Shown in pieces: positions 1 to 9,098 of a stretch of DNA of 22,369 bases. The notes under the pieces are model-generated. The model was not told where the DNA came from, did not search any database, and saw only the letters and a list, made by a program, of their open reading frames with translations. The position numbers and the translations under genes were made by a program. The number at the start of each line of letters is the position of its first letter. Within the stretch, counting starts at the first letter, position 1. The stretch spans positions 1 to 22,369 of the forward strand of contig JAKCWW010010103.1 in assembly GCA_026260175.1 (NCBI GenBank), in the 5' to 3' direction. This DNA is from Reticulitermes lucifugus (lineage: Eukaryota > Arthropoda > Insecta > Blattodea > Rhinotermitidae).

Positions 1-60
1 CCCCCAGGAAAGATTCCTGGTACTCATTTCTGTTAGAGGCTGAGTCGACCCCAGGGCCAA
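1..60 (-). repeat. Fragment of interspersed repeat cut by the window edge
   Basis: Read on the minus strand, this stretch carries the module GACTCAGCCTCTAACAGAAA followed by TGAGTACCAGG and a C/G-rich end (TTTCCTGGGGG). A similar module (AATGAGTAC, then TCCCGGGTAAAG) sits inside the plus-strand repeat at 525-560. The wording matches a short repeat I know as widespread in insect genomes. That recognition is from memory and is not proven here. The element is cut by the window start, so its full length is unknown. Confidence 0.35.
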
Positions 61-420
61 AGTACCACCGTTTAAATGTCCGCAAGCGATGGTTTCATTC
101 GTCTGTTTTACTATGTCCTCTGCTTTGTGTGGGTCATTGAACTTTATACCTGTCTCTTAATTCCGTCGATTTGTGCCTTGTTGACTTCGTGTTCTGCGGG
201 GTTCATCTTGGTGTAGAGTAGTAGGCTGATATTCCGGTGGTTTCCTTGTCAAAAGCACATCTAATCGTAACCTTGCTTTCGCAGATTTTCCCTTTAGTCA
301 ATATACACACTCGTTACATTAAGTGTAGCACTACCACAAATCAATGACAAACGGAAGTTTATATCTCACCACTCGGCCAAATCCTTCACTGACTCGAACG
401 CAGCTCTACTGTATATAGCG
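61..420. other. No recognisable feature
   Basis: Stop codons are frequent in all frames. I see no repeat, RNA gene or protein similarity in this stretch. Confidence 0.5.
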
Positions 421-423
421 ACT

Positions 424-690
424 ATGCTACGTGCTGCATGGACCGGGGGGCCGAATCACCGCAACGGCAAGATACTTGTCTCTTCTCCAAATCATTCAGA
501 TCGGCTCTGGGGCCCACTGAGTGTTCTATTCAATGAGTACTGTGTTTATTCCCGGGTAAAGTGGGCTGGGCGCGATGCTGACAACTCTCTTTGCTCTAAT
601 GCCGAAGTTCAGATTGAGTAGAAGTCTACAGCTAATCCACCAGTATGCCTTCATAGCACAGACAGAGATGGCTTTACGTTTTTACCATTT
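424..690 (+). repeat. SINE-like interspersed repeat, plus-strand copy (family B)
   Basis: The conceptual translation SSPNHSDRLWGPLSVLFNEY is characteristic of a short repeat that appears in many insect genomes and is often mis-annotated as small hypothetical proteins. Further family features follow: a FPG/SRVK-like segment, an AEVQ-like segment, and near 643-685 a stretch corresponding to a YAFMA-like segment. A degenerate Pol III B-box-like string (GGGCCGAATCACC, 448-460) lies near the 5' end, which fits tRNA-derived SINE ancestry. The 65-codon open stretch at 424-621 is a passenger of the repeat and not a gene. The exact ends are not visible, and no target duplication was identified. Confidence 0.55.
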
Positions 691-939
691 GCTCAGTACG
701 GAATGGACTACATATTCACTTCTGCTTCTTAAATTTCTTTGAAATATTTTTCCTTGTAAGGGAGAATTAAAAAGAATGGAGTAAAGAGGTACTTGAGATA
801 CCTGCAGTAAAAGTAAAGAAGAAAATCTGTCCCTTTCCATCCCATCAAGGATTATTAGGGCGCGGAGGTAAGCGATATTCATTCCTAAATTTAGCGCTAG
901 ATGGAAATGTGTCGTCAGCTTCACACGCACCGATCGCTC

Positions 940-1110
940 TCAACCAGGGGAAAATGTAGCGGATGGTCTCCAGAGCCGGTCTGGACGCTTTGGCAAATAT
1001 ATTAAATATTTTACACCTGTCGGGAATTGACCCACATATCTCCAGTTGCCCAGCCCTAGCCTAGTTGCTATACTGACTACGCTATGCCTTCTCCATTCAA
1101 GCCTAAAGGC
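940..1110 (-). repeat. tRNA-derived SINE-like repeat, minus-strand copy (family B)
   Basis: On the minus strand an A-box-like TAGCGTAGTCAGTA (1071-1084) is followed by a B-box-like GGGTCAATTCCCG (1021-1033), in the order and at about the spacing expected of a tRNA-derived Pol III promoter. The translation runs SVVSIATRLGL then KRPDRLWRPS. The second part matches the PNHSDRLWGP segment of the plus-strand copy near 490-515, so both belong to one family. The copy loses similarity after about 950 and appears 3'-truncated relative to the 424-690 copy. The 63-codon open stretch across it is not a gene. Confidence 0.6.
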
Positions 1111-1131
1111 AGAAAAATATCTTTCCGTCAT

Positions 1132-2340
1132 GCAATTTATTGTACACGTCTCACGTATAAGAGACTATGGCTTCAAATCCAGGGATACGTTTATTACTTA
1201 GGCTGACGTCTGGTGCATGGCAAGGTGTAAATTGTTTTATCAGTTTGTGTGAATACTTAGAACCACTATTTCCTACCTCCTACGTTGTCCCGACTCCTCT
1301 AACCATCCACTGTAACGTGGATGTGTAAGAAGTGCAAGTAATAGATGTTTTGTACTTTATCTGTAAAATCTTTTCCTATCTCCCATTGTAGCAGTGCCTT
1401 TCCCTGTAGTTTGATTGGTTGGGCTTATAAAAAGTTTTGTAGTCAACGAAGCAATAACATATATTGTGTTTTCGTTTCTTATTTCTTCGGTAAACATTTA
1501 ATGTCTAAAACAGCCTCAAATCGTGTCACCACGGTAAATAACACAAAGCGTGTTTGATGTCATATTCATTTGTATTGCACGACGTTTATTGTTACTCAAA
1601 CGGCAATATAAGGCATATCCCTGCAAATGTTATCTTGAAGAAAGTAAGAATATTATTCCAGTTGACGCAATATGTTTTGATGTAAATTCGGACCTAAAAT
1701 TGTCGCTTTAGTTTAAAAGAAATGTACATCAAGATCAATACGTTATATGCAAAATAATGAGTACTACTTTTAAATGTTCCTTTCCTCTCTTCCTTTTATA
1801 ATTCTCGGCTGACAGAAGAGCCAACATTTGTTCATATACTTTTATGACTAAGAGTAACATATGTGTTTGGTTGTTCATACCATAATCTAATCTGTCACGC
1901 TGTAGTCGCCCATACTCTACGCTGCATAGCCTACGAAAAAGTTGGACTAATGCTATACTACACACAAGCCCTGTGAAAGAATTTAAAAATAAAATATTTT
2001 GCTGTAATCATATACACGAGATGGGACAGAGTTTGTTTGAGAACATACGAGGTTTGTGTGAAGTGAGTGAGGTAATAAAGTCAGGGGCGCTGTTAACTAC
2101 TGCATATACGATGTGGCAACAAAGACAAGGGAGGGGGGATGGTAGAGCTAAGGTAATCTGTTCCCGCCAGTCTTTATTATTGATGGAAAGCAAGCTGCAC
2201 GAGAGCTGTGCCGTATATTCTGCAGCTCGCGGAACAGCCACGAATAATGAACTCGCGGCCGACTACATTAAGGGAATTAATTACACCTCCATGCTGCCAT
2301 TTCGAGTTATCCTCCGACATAGAAGTCACCCCCTTCCAAC
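1132..2340. other. Unannotated stretch; one unexplained 174-codon open frame
   Basis: Nothing is recognisable between 1132 and about 1970. An open frame of 174 codons runs on the plus strand from 1973 to 2497 and is the longest in the window. Its composition is mixed (a KIFCCNHIH start, then a His/Pro-rich middle), and I see no domain, signal peptide or membrane segment. It overlaps other open frames on the minus strand. I treat it as unproven. Confidence 0.4.
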
Positions 2341-2357
2341 ATTACCTACACACCTAC

Positions 2358-2619
2358 CCTCGGGGCGCCCTCTAGCAGGCCAACACGGAATGATGATCTG
2401 TACCGCATTCTCAGCAAAGAACAGAAACGGCTCCTTCTCCTGGGGAGCTCAAGCTGCAACATATTGTAGCTCTTCAGTGAGTCAGCCGCATACTTAGAGA
2501 TATTAGCCAAGTGCCTAAGTACAAAACTAACAGCGTGAATGACTGGATTTAGTAGGATAAGTAGCAGTAAAAGAGAATTTGCAAGAGCACCAACTCTTTC
2601 TTCTTTGTATGACAGACCA
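2358..2619 (-). other. Weak candidate protein-coding exon
   Basis: A minus-strand open frame covers this interval. It reads GLSYKEERVGALANS, then a hydrophobic run LLLLLILLNPVIHAVSFVL, then ISKYAADSLKSYNMLQLEL, then an Arg-rich part RRRSRFCSLLRMRYRSS. It is bounded by a plausible acceptor (TTGCTGTCAG, AG at 2621-2620) and a plausible donor (AGG followed by GTAGGT at 2357-2352). Codon use is varied and the hydrophobic segment could span a membrane. I do not recognise a family. It could equally be a chance frame or an unknown repeat, because no neighbouring exon was found and an in-frame stop lies just upstream of the acceptor region. Confidence 0.15.
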
Positions 2620-2919
2620 CTGACAGCAAGAGGTGACTCCCATAGCCAAGCAATTCCCCATAGTTTGTAGGACACGAAGGTTTATATGCGTGTTAAAAAA
2701 AATACTGCATCTCTTCCTGGTCGTGATCAAGTTGCACTGATCGGCATCCGCAAAATATATTTCTTTAAGGACCTTTTTTATTACATTCCTGTCAGCAACG
2801 CAAGACGCTAATTAATTATCTTTTCCACACAGGGTTTTGCGATTAATGTTTTGTATAAATTTCTCATAAATTACATGCACGATAATTTCCCGAACCTTAT
2901 TTCTTGTGGTGTAATAAAT

Positions 2920-3118
2920 TTATGTATATTGTGAAAACTCTGAATATTGTGGATATTGTGAATACTTTAAATACTGAGAGTGTTGTGAATATTGCTCCTT
3001 CTTTGAATACTGTAAATGCTGTTAGTAGGCCTATTGTGAATATTGTGAATTTTATGCATGCTGCCAGCACTGCAAATAGTCTTAGTACTCTAAGTACCGT
3101 GACTATTGTGAATACGAC
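2920..3118 (+). repeat. Degenerate 9-bp periodic repeat (GTGAATATT-like)
   Basis: The strings TGTGAATATTG, GGATATTGTGAATAC, GTGAATATTGTGAA and TATTGTGAATACG recur with spacings close to multiples of 9 bp. The unit is roughly GTGAATAYT. In one frame it reads as repeated VNI/VNT. Copies are diverged and partly replaced by GTAAATRCT-type variants, so this is an old decayed minisatellite. The overlapping open frames (2904-3242 plus, 2897-3166 minus) arise because the repeat lacks stop codons; they are not genes. Confidence 0.65.
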
Positions 3119-3242
3119 AAGAAATCCTGCACGAATGCACCTTGGTTTCAAATACTGCAATTGCACTCCTGACTACGGTAGAATTACCTCCTCATTTGGC
3201 CAAAGTGGACCGATGGATTCCAGTCTTCTAGTCCGAAATTAA

Positions 3243-5760
3243 AAGAAAATCAATAAATTTTGCCTTGGAGACTGGAATTCCTAAGAGCAATATTAGCTGC
3301 CCCATTGCCACTGATACTGTAGCAGGGCAGCCTGAGTTAGAATCCAAGGACTGCCATTCACAGATGAAACGTGTGATACTGCGCATTGTCGCCGATTATT
3401 GCTGGACTCCTTAGCACCCACGACGATGAGGAAGAAGTTTCAATTGGGTTTCACCTTTTATTATTACAACAATGCGGATATCAGAGCTGGCTACAACATG
3501 GTCTGCAGACTTGTTTTCTCAGAACCACAACTGTTGCCCGTCGCGTGGTCTTTCCTATTCTTACTCCCCTCCCCTTTGAAACCAACCTCTCTCCCTAGCG
3601 CTGTGGAGGCAATATGCAGTATGCAGGACACTTGGTATTTGGATCTCAATAAGTAAATAAGAAATTTTTTGTGGTTTGGTGTTAGACATGATAAGAATCG
3701 AGCACGAGAAAATTCGCTGTGTGCAGCTCGTCTCTATCCTGAGTTGACAGTCGGTGCCTCGCTTCCAGCCATAACCACACGACCTGTGTAAACTACTGGC
3801 GCCCAACCGAAGTTAAAATTTCAGTGGTTAGTGAATGGATGCGCGGTTACAATACTTGCATGATACGGTAACCAAAATAATACCAGGTACATGTACCAAC
3901 ACTTCAAAGACTAAAATTAATAGAATACAACTATATAATGCACTTGGTTCTTCAGTGTGTAGGTGAGTGATTAGTTGTTCGTAGTTAGGCCAAGTGGCAG
4001 TATCGTTATGAAGCAGTCAAGATTTAGAGGAATACCTATGCTTCGGTCAGTAACGCATATTCGTATTTTGCTCTCAAAAATATTTCATGTTTGTCGTATG
4101 AAGGTTCATTGAATCTGTGAATTCATACTACCCCTCTAGGGATACTGTATCCTTTACAAACAGATCAATTGAAGGGTTATCTTCGGAAAGCATAGCTAAG
4201 AAGCCGGCGAAGTCTGTGTTAACTGCATCATGCGACAGGGACGTGGCTAGTTATATGTAAAAATTCAGGTCCTACCGCACAGGAAACACGTTTTATGTCA
4301 GTTAGGAAGATCTATCCAGTAATGCTCATATGGAAATAATGGCTGTTTATCTTGAGATTCATATGGAACACACAAACAAATGGTGTAAGCAAAGGGCGGA
4401 GTGTTTTTATCTTACAGCTGGTGAATTTCAAAACGTAAACCTGCTTTTAGGAAAAGAGAAACACCCCGTGTTCAACAACAGAATAATTGGATAAGTGAGA
4501 CTGAGGATATAAAACCTTGGATTGCTCTCAGAATTTCTGTACATGGGGAGTACTTGTCATGACCCAAACCTGTAGCTCTGAGGTGGAAGTTGAAGGTGAG
4601 AGTTTTAGGTGGGATTTCTAAGGCTGATTGTTTAGGATAAATCCACATTTCGTTGAACAACTGACTACAGTCCAACCCCGAATAAATACATTTCTATCTA
4701 GCCAGTCTGCTGGGTCATACCGGACCATAGTCTTTACCAGTTACTTATATTTTTTCCTACAGCAATGTGGAATTAACACTCATGGGCTGTTATTCCAGCA
4801 ACAAAGTATTCCGTTATGTTCAAATAATTAACCTTAGGAGGCAGTAAATTAATTTCCAGGGAAAATTAAATAGTCACAAAAATCTTATAGGATATGGCAA
4901 AGGGCCATGTCACTGTTTGAAAACTGGGTGGTGAAAGGGATAAGTATTTTGTATATAACCAAAGGCTTTCAGCGATGGGAACTTCAAAAAAATAAATGTA
5001 ATGAAACCATTACTGTACTTGTAAAATGTAGTAAAATTCGGGGCCTAAAGGATTATTAATATTCTCAGTTCGTCTATGAAAGTGACTGGTGAGGTTAGGA
5101 GTTTAAAATCGATCATTGTAATTAACAAACGTACATATACTGACAAAATGATTGGTTTTACTCTTTAATTTGATAAGTTTACACAGATTCACTTAGTACT
5201 TTTTGTCTAGCTGGTTGAGCCAGCGACGTTAACAGTAACGTATTTGTGTTGTTAGTCCGCAATTATTTCATTCGAAGTAACTATTTATTGATAATAACTT
5301 TCACGTCTGATGTAAATTTATATAGTACAAATTTAGAGTGACGTTTAAACCAACAAAGATGGATATCTTTCACTTACCGTCCCTTCCGTTAATTTGCAAA
5401 GCGAGGCTAGATAAACGGCAGGGATGTGTTGTACGTTTGGACAATTTTGACACAAGTGACTGAAAACTGTCAGGATCCAGACTTACTGTAATTTTCACAA
5501 CAATCTGGCTAAATTCAGTTGGTTGCACAGGACTTCAGAAACAACTCAGTTAAAAAAAAGTTGTCAGGAATGAGGGAATTTAATGTTTCTCAGTGGTTAT
5601 CATATCAAATCTTGCACTCGAAGATTCGTGACTGCTAGGCAGTCAATTATTTCTGCAACCACATTAGCTTCCAGATTGGAAGAAGAAGAGAAACCGGCCC
5701 TTTATAATACAGGGGTGGGGTCTTGGTGTTAGCGAGAACATCCCTCGAAATATGTATTCG
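3243..5760. other. No recognisable feature
   Basis: This AT-rich sequence has only short open frames (85 codons or fewer) and no domain, RNA gene or clear repeat. The 3399-3656 plus frame contains TFYYYNNADIRAGYN and is unrecognised. Confidence 0.5.
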
Positions 5761-5766
5761 TGACTC

Positions 5767-5799
5767 AATAAATAAATTAATAAATACATAAATAAATTC
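5767..5799. repeat. Imperfect (TAAA)n microsatellite
   Basis: AATAAATAAATTAATAAATA and its continuation form a short imperfect TAAA repeat. The flanking sequence from 5800 to 6440 shows no feature. Confidence 0.7.
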
Positions 5800-6440
5800 C
5801 ATGGCTGTTTCAAAGTATAAAATCTGATTACAAATGTTTTTCAACTGTGATCTGTCAGACACCAAACCTCACAGTGTTGGTTATCAAACACTAAGATCCT
5901 CTGGAAAGACACTAAAAATGTGCAGCTAAACCATAACTCGTGCCTATTGAGAATGGCGTCCTTTGCCGCCTCAAAGCTTGTAAGATGATTTCAAACACGG
6001 CTATAATACACATATTATTAACCAAACCTCTCTATTCGTACAGCAGTAGTGTAGCAGGGGTTTAACCAGATTTTTATTGAAAATTCGGCTATAATAAATA
6101 GGTTGTCTGCTCGTACGTGATGAGTGAAACATTATGGACGTCGAGGGAGATGTTTTTAAATTTATTTCTTAATATTAACTTCCTCGTCCGTGATTGATTG
6201 TGCCTATAATTTGCACCTTTGTATTATTTCATATTTTATAATCCTCACCAATGATTGTAAGTGAATAAAAACCAACATATTACGTGTAACTCCATCGGTC
6301 CACCGAGAAGGGAAGCAGCACTGCCTATTAAGATATCACGAATATAAAATATGCCTCAAGCTATAGAGTATATAAAAATACTGTTACATTTCTAAACCTC
6401 ATGTACACAGAGTATGTCTTAATTATTCTGTTACAACCCC

Positions 6441-6469
6441 AATAATAATAATAATAATAATAATAATAA
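6441..6469 (+). repeat. (AAT)n microsatellite, left border of the R4-type LINE
   Basis: About nine to ten uninterrupted AAT units run directly up to the first LINE-like sequence. The same triplet repeat occurs at 7486-7515, on the other side of the element. R4-clade elements such as Dong of silkworm are known to sit in TAA repeats, so the pair is probably the split target plus the simple-repeat 3' tail. Confidence 0.9.
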
Positions 6470-7059
6470 AGCATCGAATTCATGGCTAAAGCCTGGCAAA
6501 ATCTTCCCTTAAACAACTGGATTTATGATAGCCATACAGGGTCAGGTCATTATTAACAATAATTATAAGAACATATTTTTAAGGATCTGAACACTACTAA
6601 CCATATCTGCAAAAAATGCTAAGAGAAATTAGAAACCATTCAACGTAAGAGTATAACCGGTGCATGTCATGAACTAGTTCAAGGCGATTATATCCATTGT
6701 CACAATCAAGTAACGAACATTTTCCATCAAGAACTGGCTATCAAATGTGGACTATGAAAGGGAGCACCAAATACGAGCCACAATCGGTGTTAGAGAATAC
6801 CAACTATAAACTATACTATGACCGGTCAATAATAACTGATAAAAATATCCATAACAGTAGACCGGATATACTTTTACTTGATAAATCCATCAAAGAAGCA
6901 TACTTAATACATGTAGCAATTCTTAACTGTCACAACACAGCACCATCACCGAGAAACTCCGGAAGTATACAGACTTGAAAGAAGAGCTAAAAAATGTGGC
7001 AACTGAAAAGGGCGTATATAATACCACTAGTACTTTCCACAGCGTGTATATTCCAAACA

Positions 7060-7072
7060 AATTACATGAAAC
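7060..7072. repeat. Target-site duplication, left copy
   Basis: AATTACATGAAAC is identical to 7296-7308. The flanking bases differ (A at 7059 against T at 7295; A at 7073 against T at 7309), so the duplication is exactly 13 bp. Confidence 0.85.
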
Positions 7073-7077
7073 ATGTC

Positions 7078-7126
7078 TTTGTCTGCTATCACATTGGACA
7101 CTGGACTAAATGTGATAGCAGACAAA
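7078..7126. repeat. Perfect 18-bp inverted repeat with 13-nt loop
   Basis: TTTGTCTGCTATCACATT (7078-7095) is the exact reverse complement of 7109-7126, with GGACACTGGACTA between. It lies five bases inside the left end of the nested insertion. A short inverted copy of the element's own 5' part (twin-priming or template-switch type) would produce this. Function as a terminator or regulatory hairpin is not indicated. Confidence 0.95.
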
Positions 7127-7157
7127 AACATTGGATGTGAAGTGAATGTATTTTACG

Positions 7158-7204
7158 AGCCCCTTGATGATGGCCTTGTAAAGGCCGAAACATGTGTAGG
7201 GGTT
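7158..7204 (+). ncRNA. Hammerhead-ribozyme-like motif of Penelope type
   Basis: The layout follows a type I hammerhead. Stem I is AGCCCC (7158-7163) with GGGGTT (7199-7204). The core is TTGATGA (7164-7170) against consensus CUGANGA. Stem II is GGCCTT (7172-7177) and AAGGCC (7181-7186) with a GTA loop, then GAA. Stem III is very short, AC (7190-7191) with GT (7196-7197) closing an ATGT loop, and the putative cleavage base is A7198 (GUA triplet). Departures from consensus are U in place of the invariant C3 and one extra U (7171) before stem II, so catalytic activity is doubtful. Confidence 0.55.
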
Positions 7205-7295
7205 GAAGAATAAAGAATATAAAGTGAGAAAAGTGCATTTCGTTGGTGTATAATTTGTTAATTGTAAAAATTCAAGGTGAAAATAATATAAAAAT

Positions 7296-7308
7296 AATTA
7301 CATGAAAC
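7296..7308. repeat. Target-site duplication, right copy
   Basis: Identical 13-mer to 7060-7072, and the point at which the LINE reading frame resumes. Confidence 0.85.
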
Positions 7309-7485
7309 TTTAAAACAACTTAATCCCCGCTCTGCTCTATATATTGTAATGATAAAAGCAAAAATAGACCTACTTATAGATGCAGTATAGTCAGAAAGTT
7401 TTTGGCAGAAGACTGTAAAAGAAGGGCTTGGTCTTCGAGACCCGTACTCTTTTGTGAAACAGCAAAATTGCTGTGCATGATGGTG

Positions 7486-7515
7486 ATAATAATAATAATA
7501 ATAATAATAATAATA
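7486..7515 (+). repeat. (AAT)n microsatellite, 3' tail of the R4-type LINE
   Basis: About nine to ten ATA/AAT units directly follow the last LINE-like codons (CETAKLLCMM-type region). This is consistent with the simple-repeat 3' end of R4/Dong elements inserted in TAA repeats. Confidence 0.9.
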
Positions 7516-7516
7516 G

Positions 7517-8300
7517 CAAATTCTGTCCCACGTGAATATTAAAAAGAGCCTAAAGGCTTACGCTCCTCCCTTCCGCAATCACACCCATCAACGCAAATGT
7601 TTGTCCCTCCTACATCTTGTTGCTGTTCTTTGCAGTACAAACTATGGAAGACACGTGTTGCTTTATAGACTTGTTCCCTTTTAGAAATAAAAGGAATTAT
7701 CTGTCTCTTCTTTGTAAATCTGTGATTCAAATTTAAGGAACTTATTGTTATTCATTTTAATCCGATTAGAAAGCAAGAGCGAATTCTGGAGCCCAAACTT
7801 CCGTAGCAAGTAATAAATTAATGTTCAAGTCTTAATGTGGTCCCAGCTCATTTCCACAAAATATGTTTCGTTACAATTAGAGAAGCAATTAAATTAAAGT
7901 TATTCACTGCGCGTTAATTTTAGTTTTTCCGTCACATTAAAATCCTTTTCAATAGAACAAACATTTCAGAGTAGAAAGTATGACACACAATTTCTGTAAA
8001 ATAGTTCAATGCATTTCTGAGGAAATTTTCTATTTGGCCAGCTTATACCAAATGTATAGGCCCTAAAAACCTCCTATGCCAATGTATTCTTGAAAAAATT
8101 TGAAATATTTTCGAGTTAATATTTTTATTTCACGTGCGGTTTATGAATTGATCTGAAGGGACTACAGAAAATAATAAAGCTATTTTCAGTTTCTGATTAC
8201 TCTATTACGTAAGACTAATATATTTATTTTGAAAACAGTAAAATCATAGGGAAAATATCCACCCAAATCGCCGGGCGAGCCAATTTGTCTTCGATGATTA
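7517..8300. other. No recognisable feature
   Basis: AT-rich, with open frames of 63 codons or fewer. No repeat or domain was recognised. Confidence 0.5.
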
Positions 8301-8305
8301 TCCGC

Positions 8306-8545
8306 TTTTTTTCATGACTCGACAGCTCTAGTGGGTCTAGGCCTCCTCATTGTCGAGGCTTCGAGATCACACTCAGACACACCACACTCGATATGACTCC
8401 TCTGAATGAGTGCTCGGCCCGTGGCAGACCTGACCACATACGACGCTCACAAAAGATAGACATCCATGACTCAGGCCGGATTCGAACCCGCAATCGGAAC
8501 TAGGGAGAGGCCAAAACCTCCGCCTTGGACCTTGCGGCCACTCGT
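8306..8545 (-). repeat. tRNA-derived SINE, minus strand (family A, copy 1)
   Basis: On the minus strand the 5' end GTGGCCGCAAGGTCCAAGGC resembles a tRNA A-box region. It is followed by a near-perfect B-box GGGTTCGAATCC (8478-8489), the segment CATGGATGTCT, then GAGTGTGGTGTGTCTGAGTG, TCTCGAAGCCTCGACAATGA and GGAGGCCTAG, then GCTGTCGAG and a short poly-A (seen as TTTTTTT near 8305-8312). The plus-strand copy at 17359-17600 matches block by block. The 87-codon open frame on this strand is not a gene. No target duplication was identified. Confidence 0.9.
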
Positions 8546-8559
8546 ATCGCTTGCCCACT

Positions 8560-9090
8560 AGCAGCAACAGAATTTCCTTAGCTAGCGTCGGTTTTCTCTT
8601 TTGCATTTCAGAAACCATAATGAAAGTTTTGTTCACCTACTGTGAAATTCAACTGACATTCTTTAAATTACCATCTGAATGACTTAAACTTTAATACATG
8701 CATACACTTTACACTATTAGGTAATTCGCTGGCCGTTGAAAGAGTTTCGATCTAGAATAATTGAAACCCCCAAATTATATTAGTTTTAAGATCGAACTTT
8801 CTTACTACAGAAAATAACAGGGCAGAATCTGCAACTTAGTGGACACAGCAGAATTCCAGGTTGATAACTGTGCTTGCTTTGATTGCCACAGTCCTTTAAT
8901 ATCAGGTACTATTGAGAAAAATATTAGTCTGAAATATTATGCGCGCTCAGTTTATTACTCTCCTCGTGTTATGCAAGAAGAAAATGCGTTCTTTCACGAA
9001 TGCTTAGTTGAAAGCCGCAATTAGACTGCTACAGCTTTTCTGCCAACATTGAGAACTACTGGTAAATTTCTTACTTTCCTCAATACGTGA
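8560..9090. other. No recognisable feature
   Basis: A 61-codon open frame at 8839-9024 contains CACFDCH, but it has no recognisable domain and is probably chance. Confidence 0.45.
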
Positions 9091-9098
9091 TCGGAAGA

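Larger units (their letters stand above)
7060..7308 (+). mobile_element. Nested Penelope-like insertion (about 223 bp) with 13-bp target duplication
   Basis: The 13-mer AATTACATGAAAC occurs at 7060-7072 and again at 7296-7308. The LINE frame reads IPNKLHE up to the first copy and resumes HETLKQLN at the second. Removing one duplication plus the 223 bp between them (7073-7295) rejoins the coding sequence in frame. The insert has an 18-bp perfect hairpin near its left end and a hammerhead-like motif (7158-7204), followed by the A-rich GAATAAAGAATATAAAGTGA. Hammerhead motifs are an established feature of Penelope-like elements, so a truncated element of that class is the best call. No coding part of it is present. 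Orientation follows the hammerhead-like motif. Confidence 0.8.
6482..7480 (+). pseudogene. LINE ORF C-terminus: CCHC-like knuckle and PD-(D/E)XK-type endonuclease, broken
   Basis: Recognisable pieces appear in order. IAIQGQVI starts at 6528. A C-x2-C (codons 6608 and 6617) is followed by EKLETIQ and TGACHEL with the next Cys codon at 6665; the expected His of the CCHC motif is not found. YIHCHNQV and HQELAIKCGL follow. NYKLYYDRSI, NSRPDILLLDKS and EAYLIHVAI lie in the 6697-6978 frame, where RPD and the following acidic/AYLI stretch form the endonuclease core. Then come ITEKLRKYTDLKEEL (from 6945), YIIPLVLSTA (from 7015), IPNKLHE (from 7050), HETLKQLN (from 7301) and CSIVRKFLAED (from 7381). 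The frame changes near 6750, 6940, 7012 and 7045, and a stop replaces the residue after the second Cys. This protein would normally nick target DNA for target-primed reverse transcription; this copy is dead. Confidence 0.85.
6470..7515 (+). mobile_element. 5'-truncated R4/Dong-type (R2-group) non-LTR retrotransposon
   Basis: This is the 3' end of a LINE of the group with a C-terminal restriction-like endonuclease (R2/R4/NeSL type). Only the region after the reverse transcriptase is present: a zinc-knuckle-like part, the endonuclease and the C-terminal tail. It is followed directly by (AAT)n at 7486-7515 and preceded by (AAT)n at 6441-6469, matching the TAA target preference of Dong-like elements. 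The copy is 5'-truncated, frameshifted several times and interrupted by a 223-bp insertion at 7073-7295. It cannot be mobile on its own. The clade call rests on recognised protein motifs and the AAT context; assigning R4 over R2 is inference. Confidence 0.85.

Noticed and set aside
1973..2497. 174-codon open frame as a gene
   Set aside because: No recognisable domain, mixed composition, overlap with other open frames, and no splice or repeat support. It is kept only as a note.
6697..6978. 93-codon frame as an independent gene
   Set aside because: It is the endonuclease part of the R4-type LINE, and matching sequence continues in other frames on both sides.
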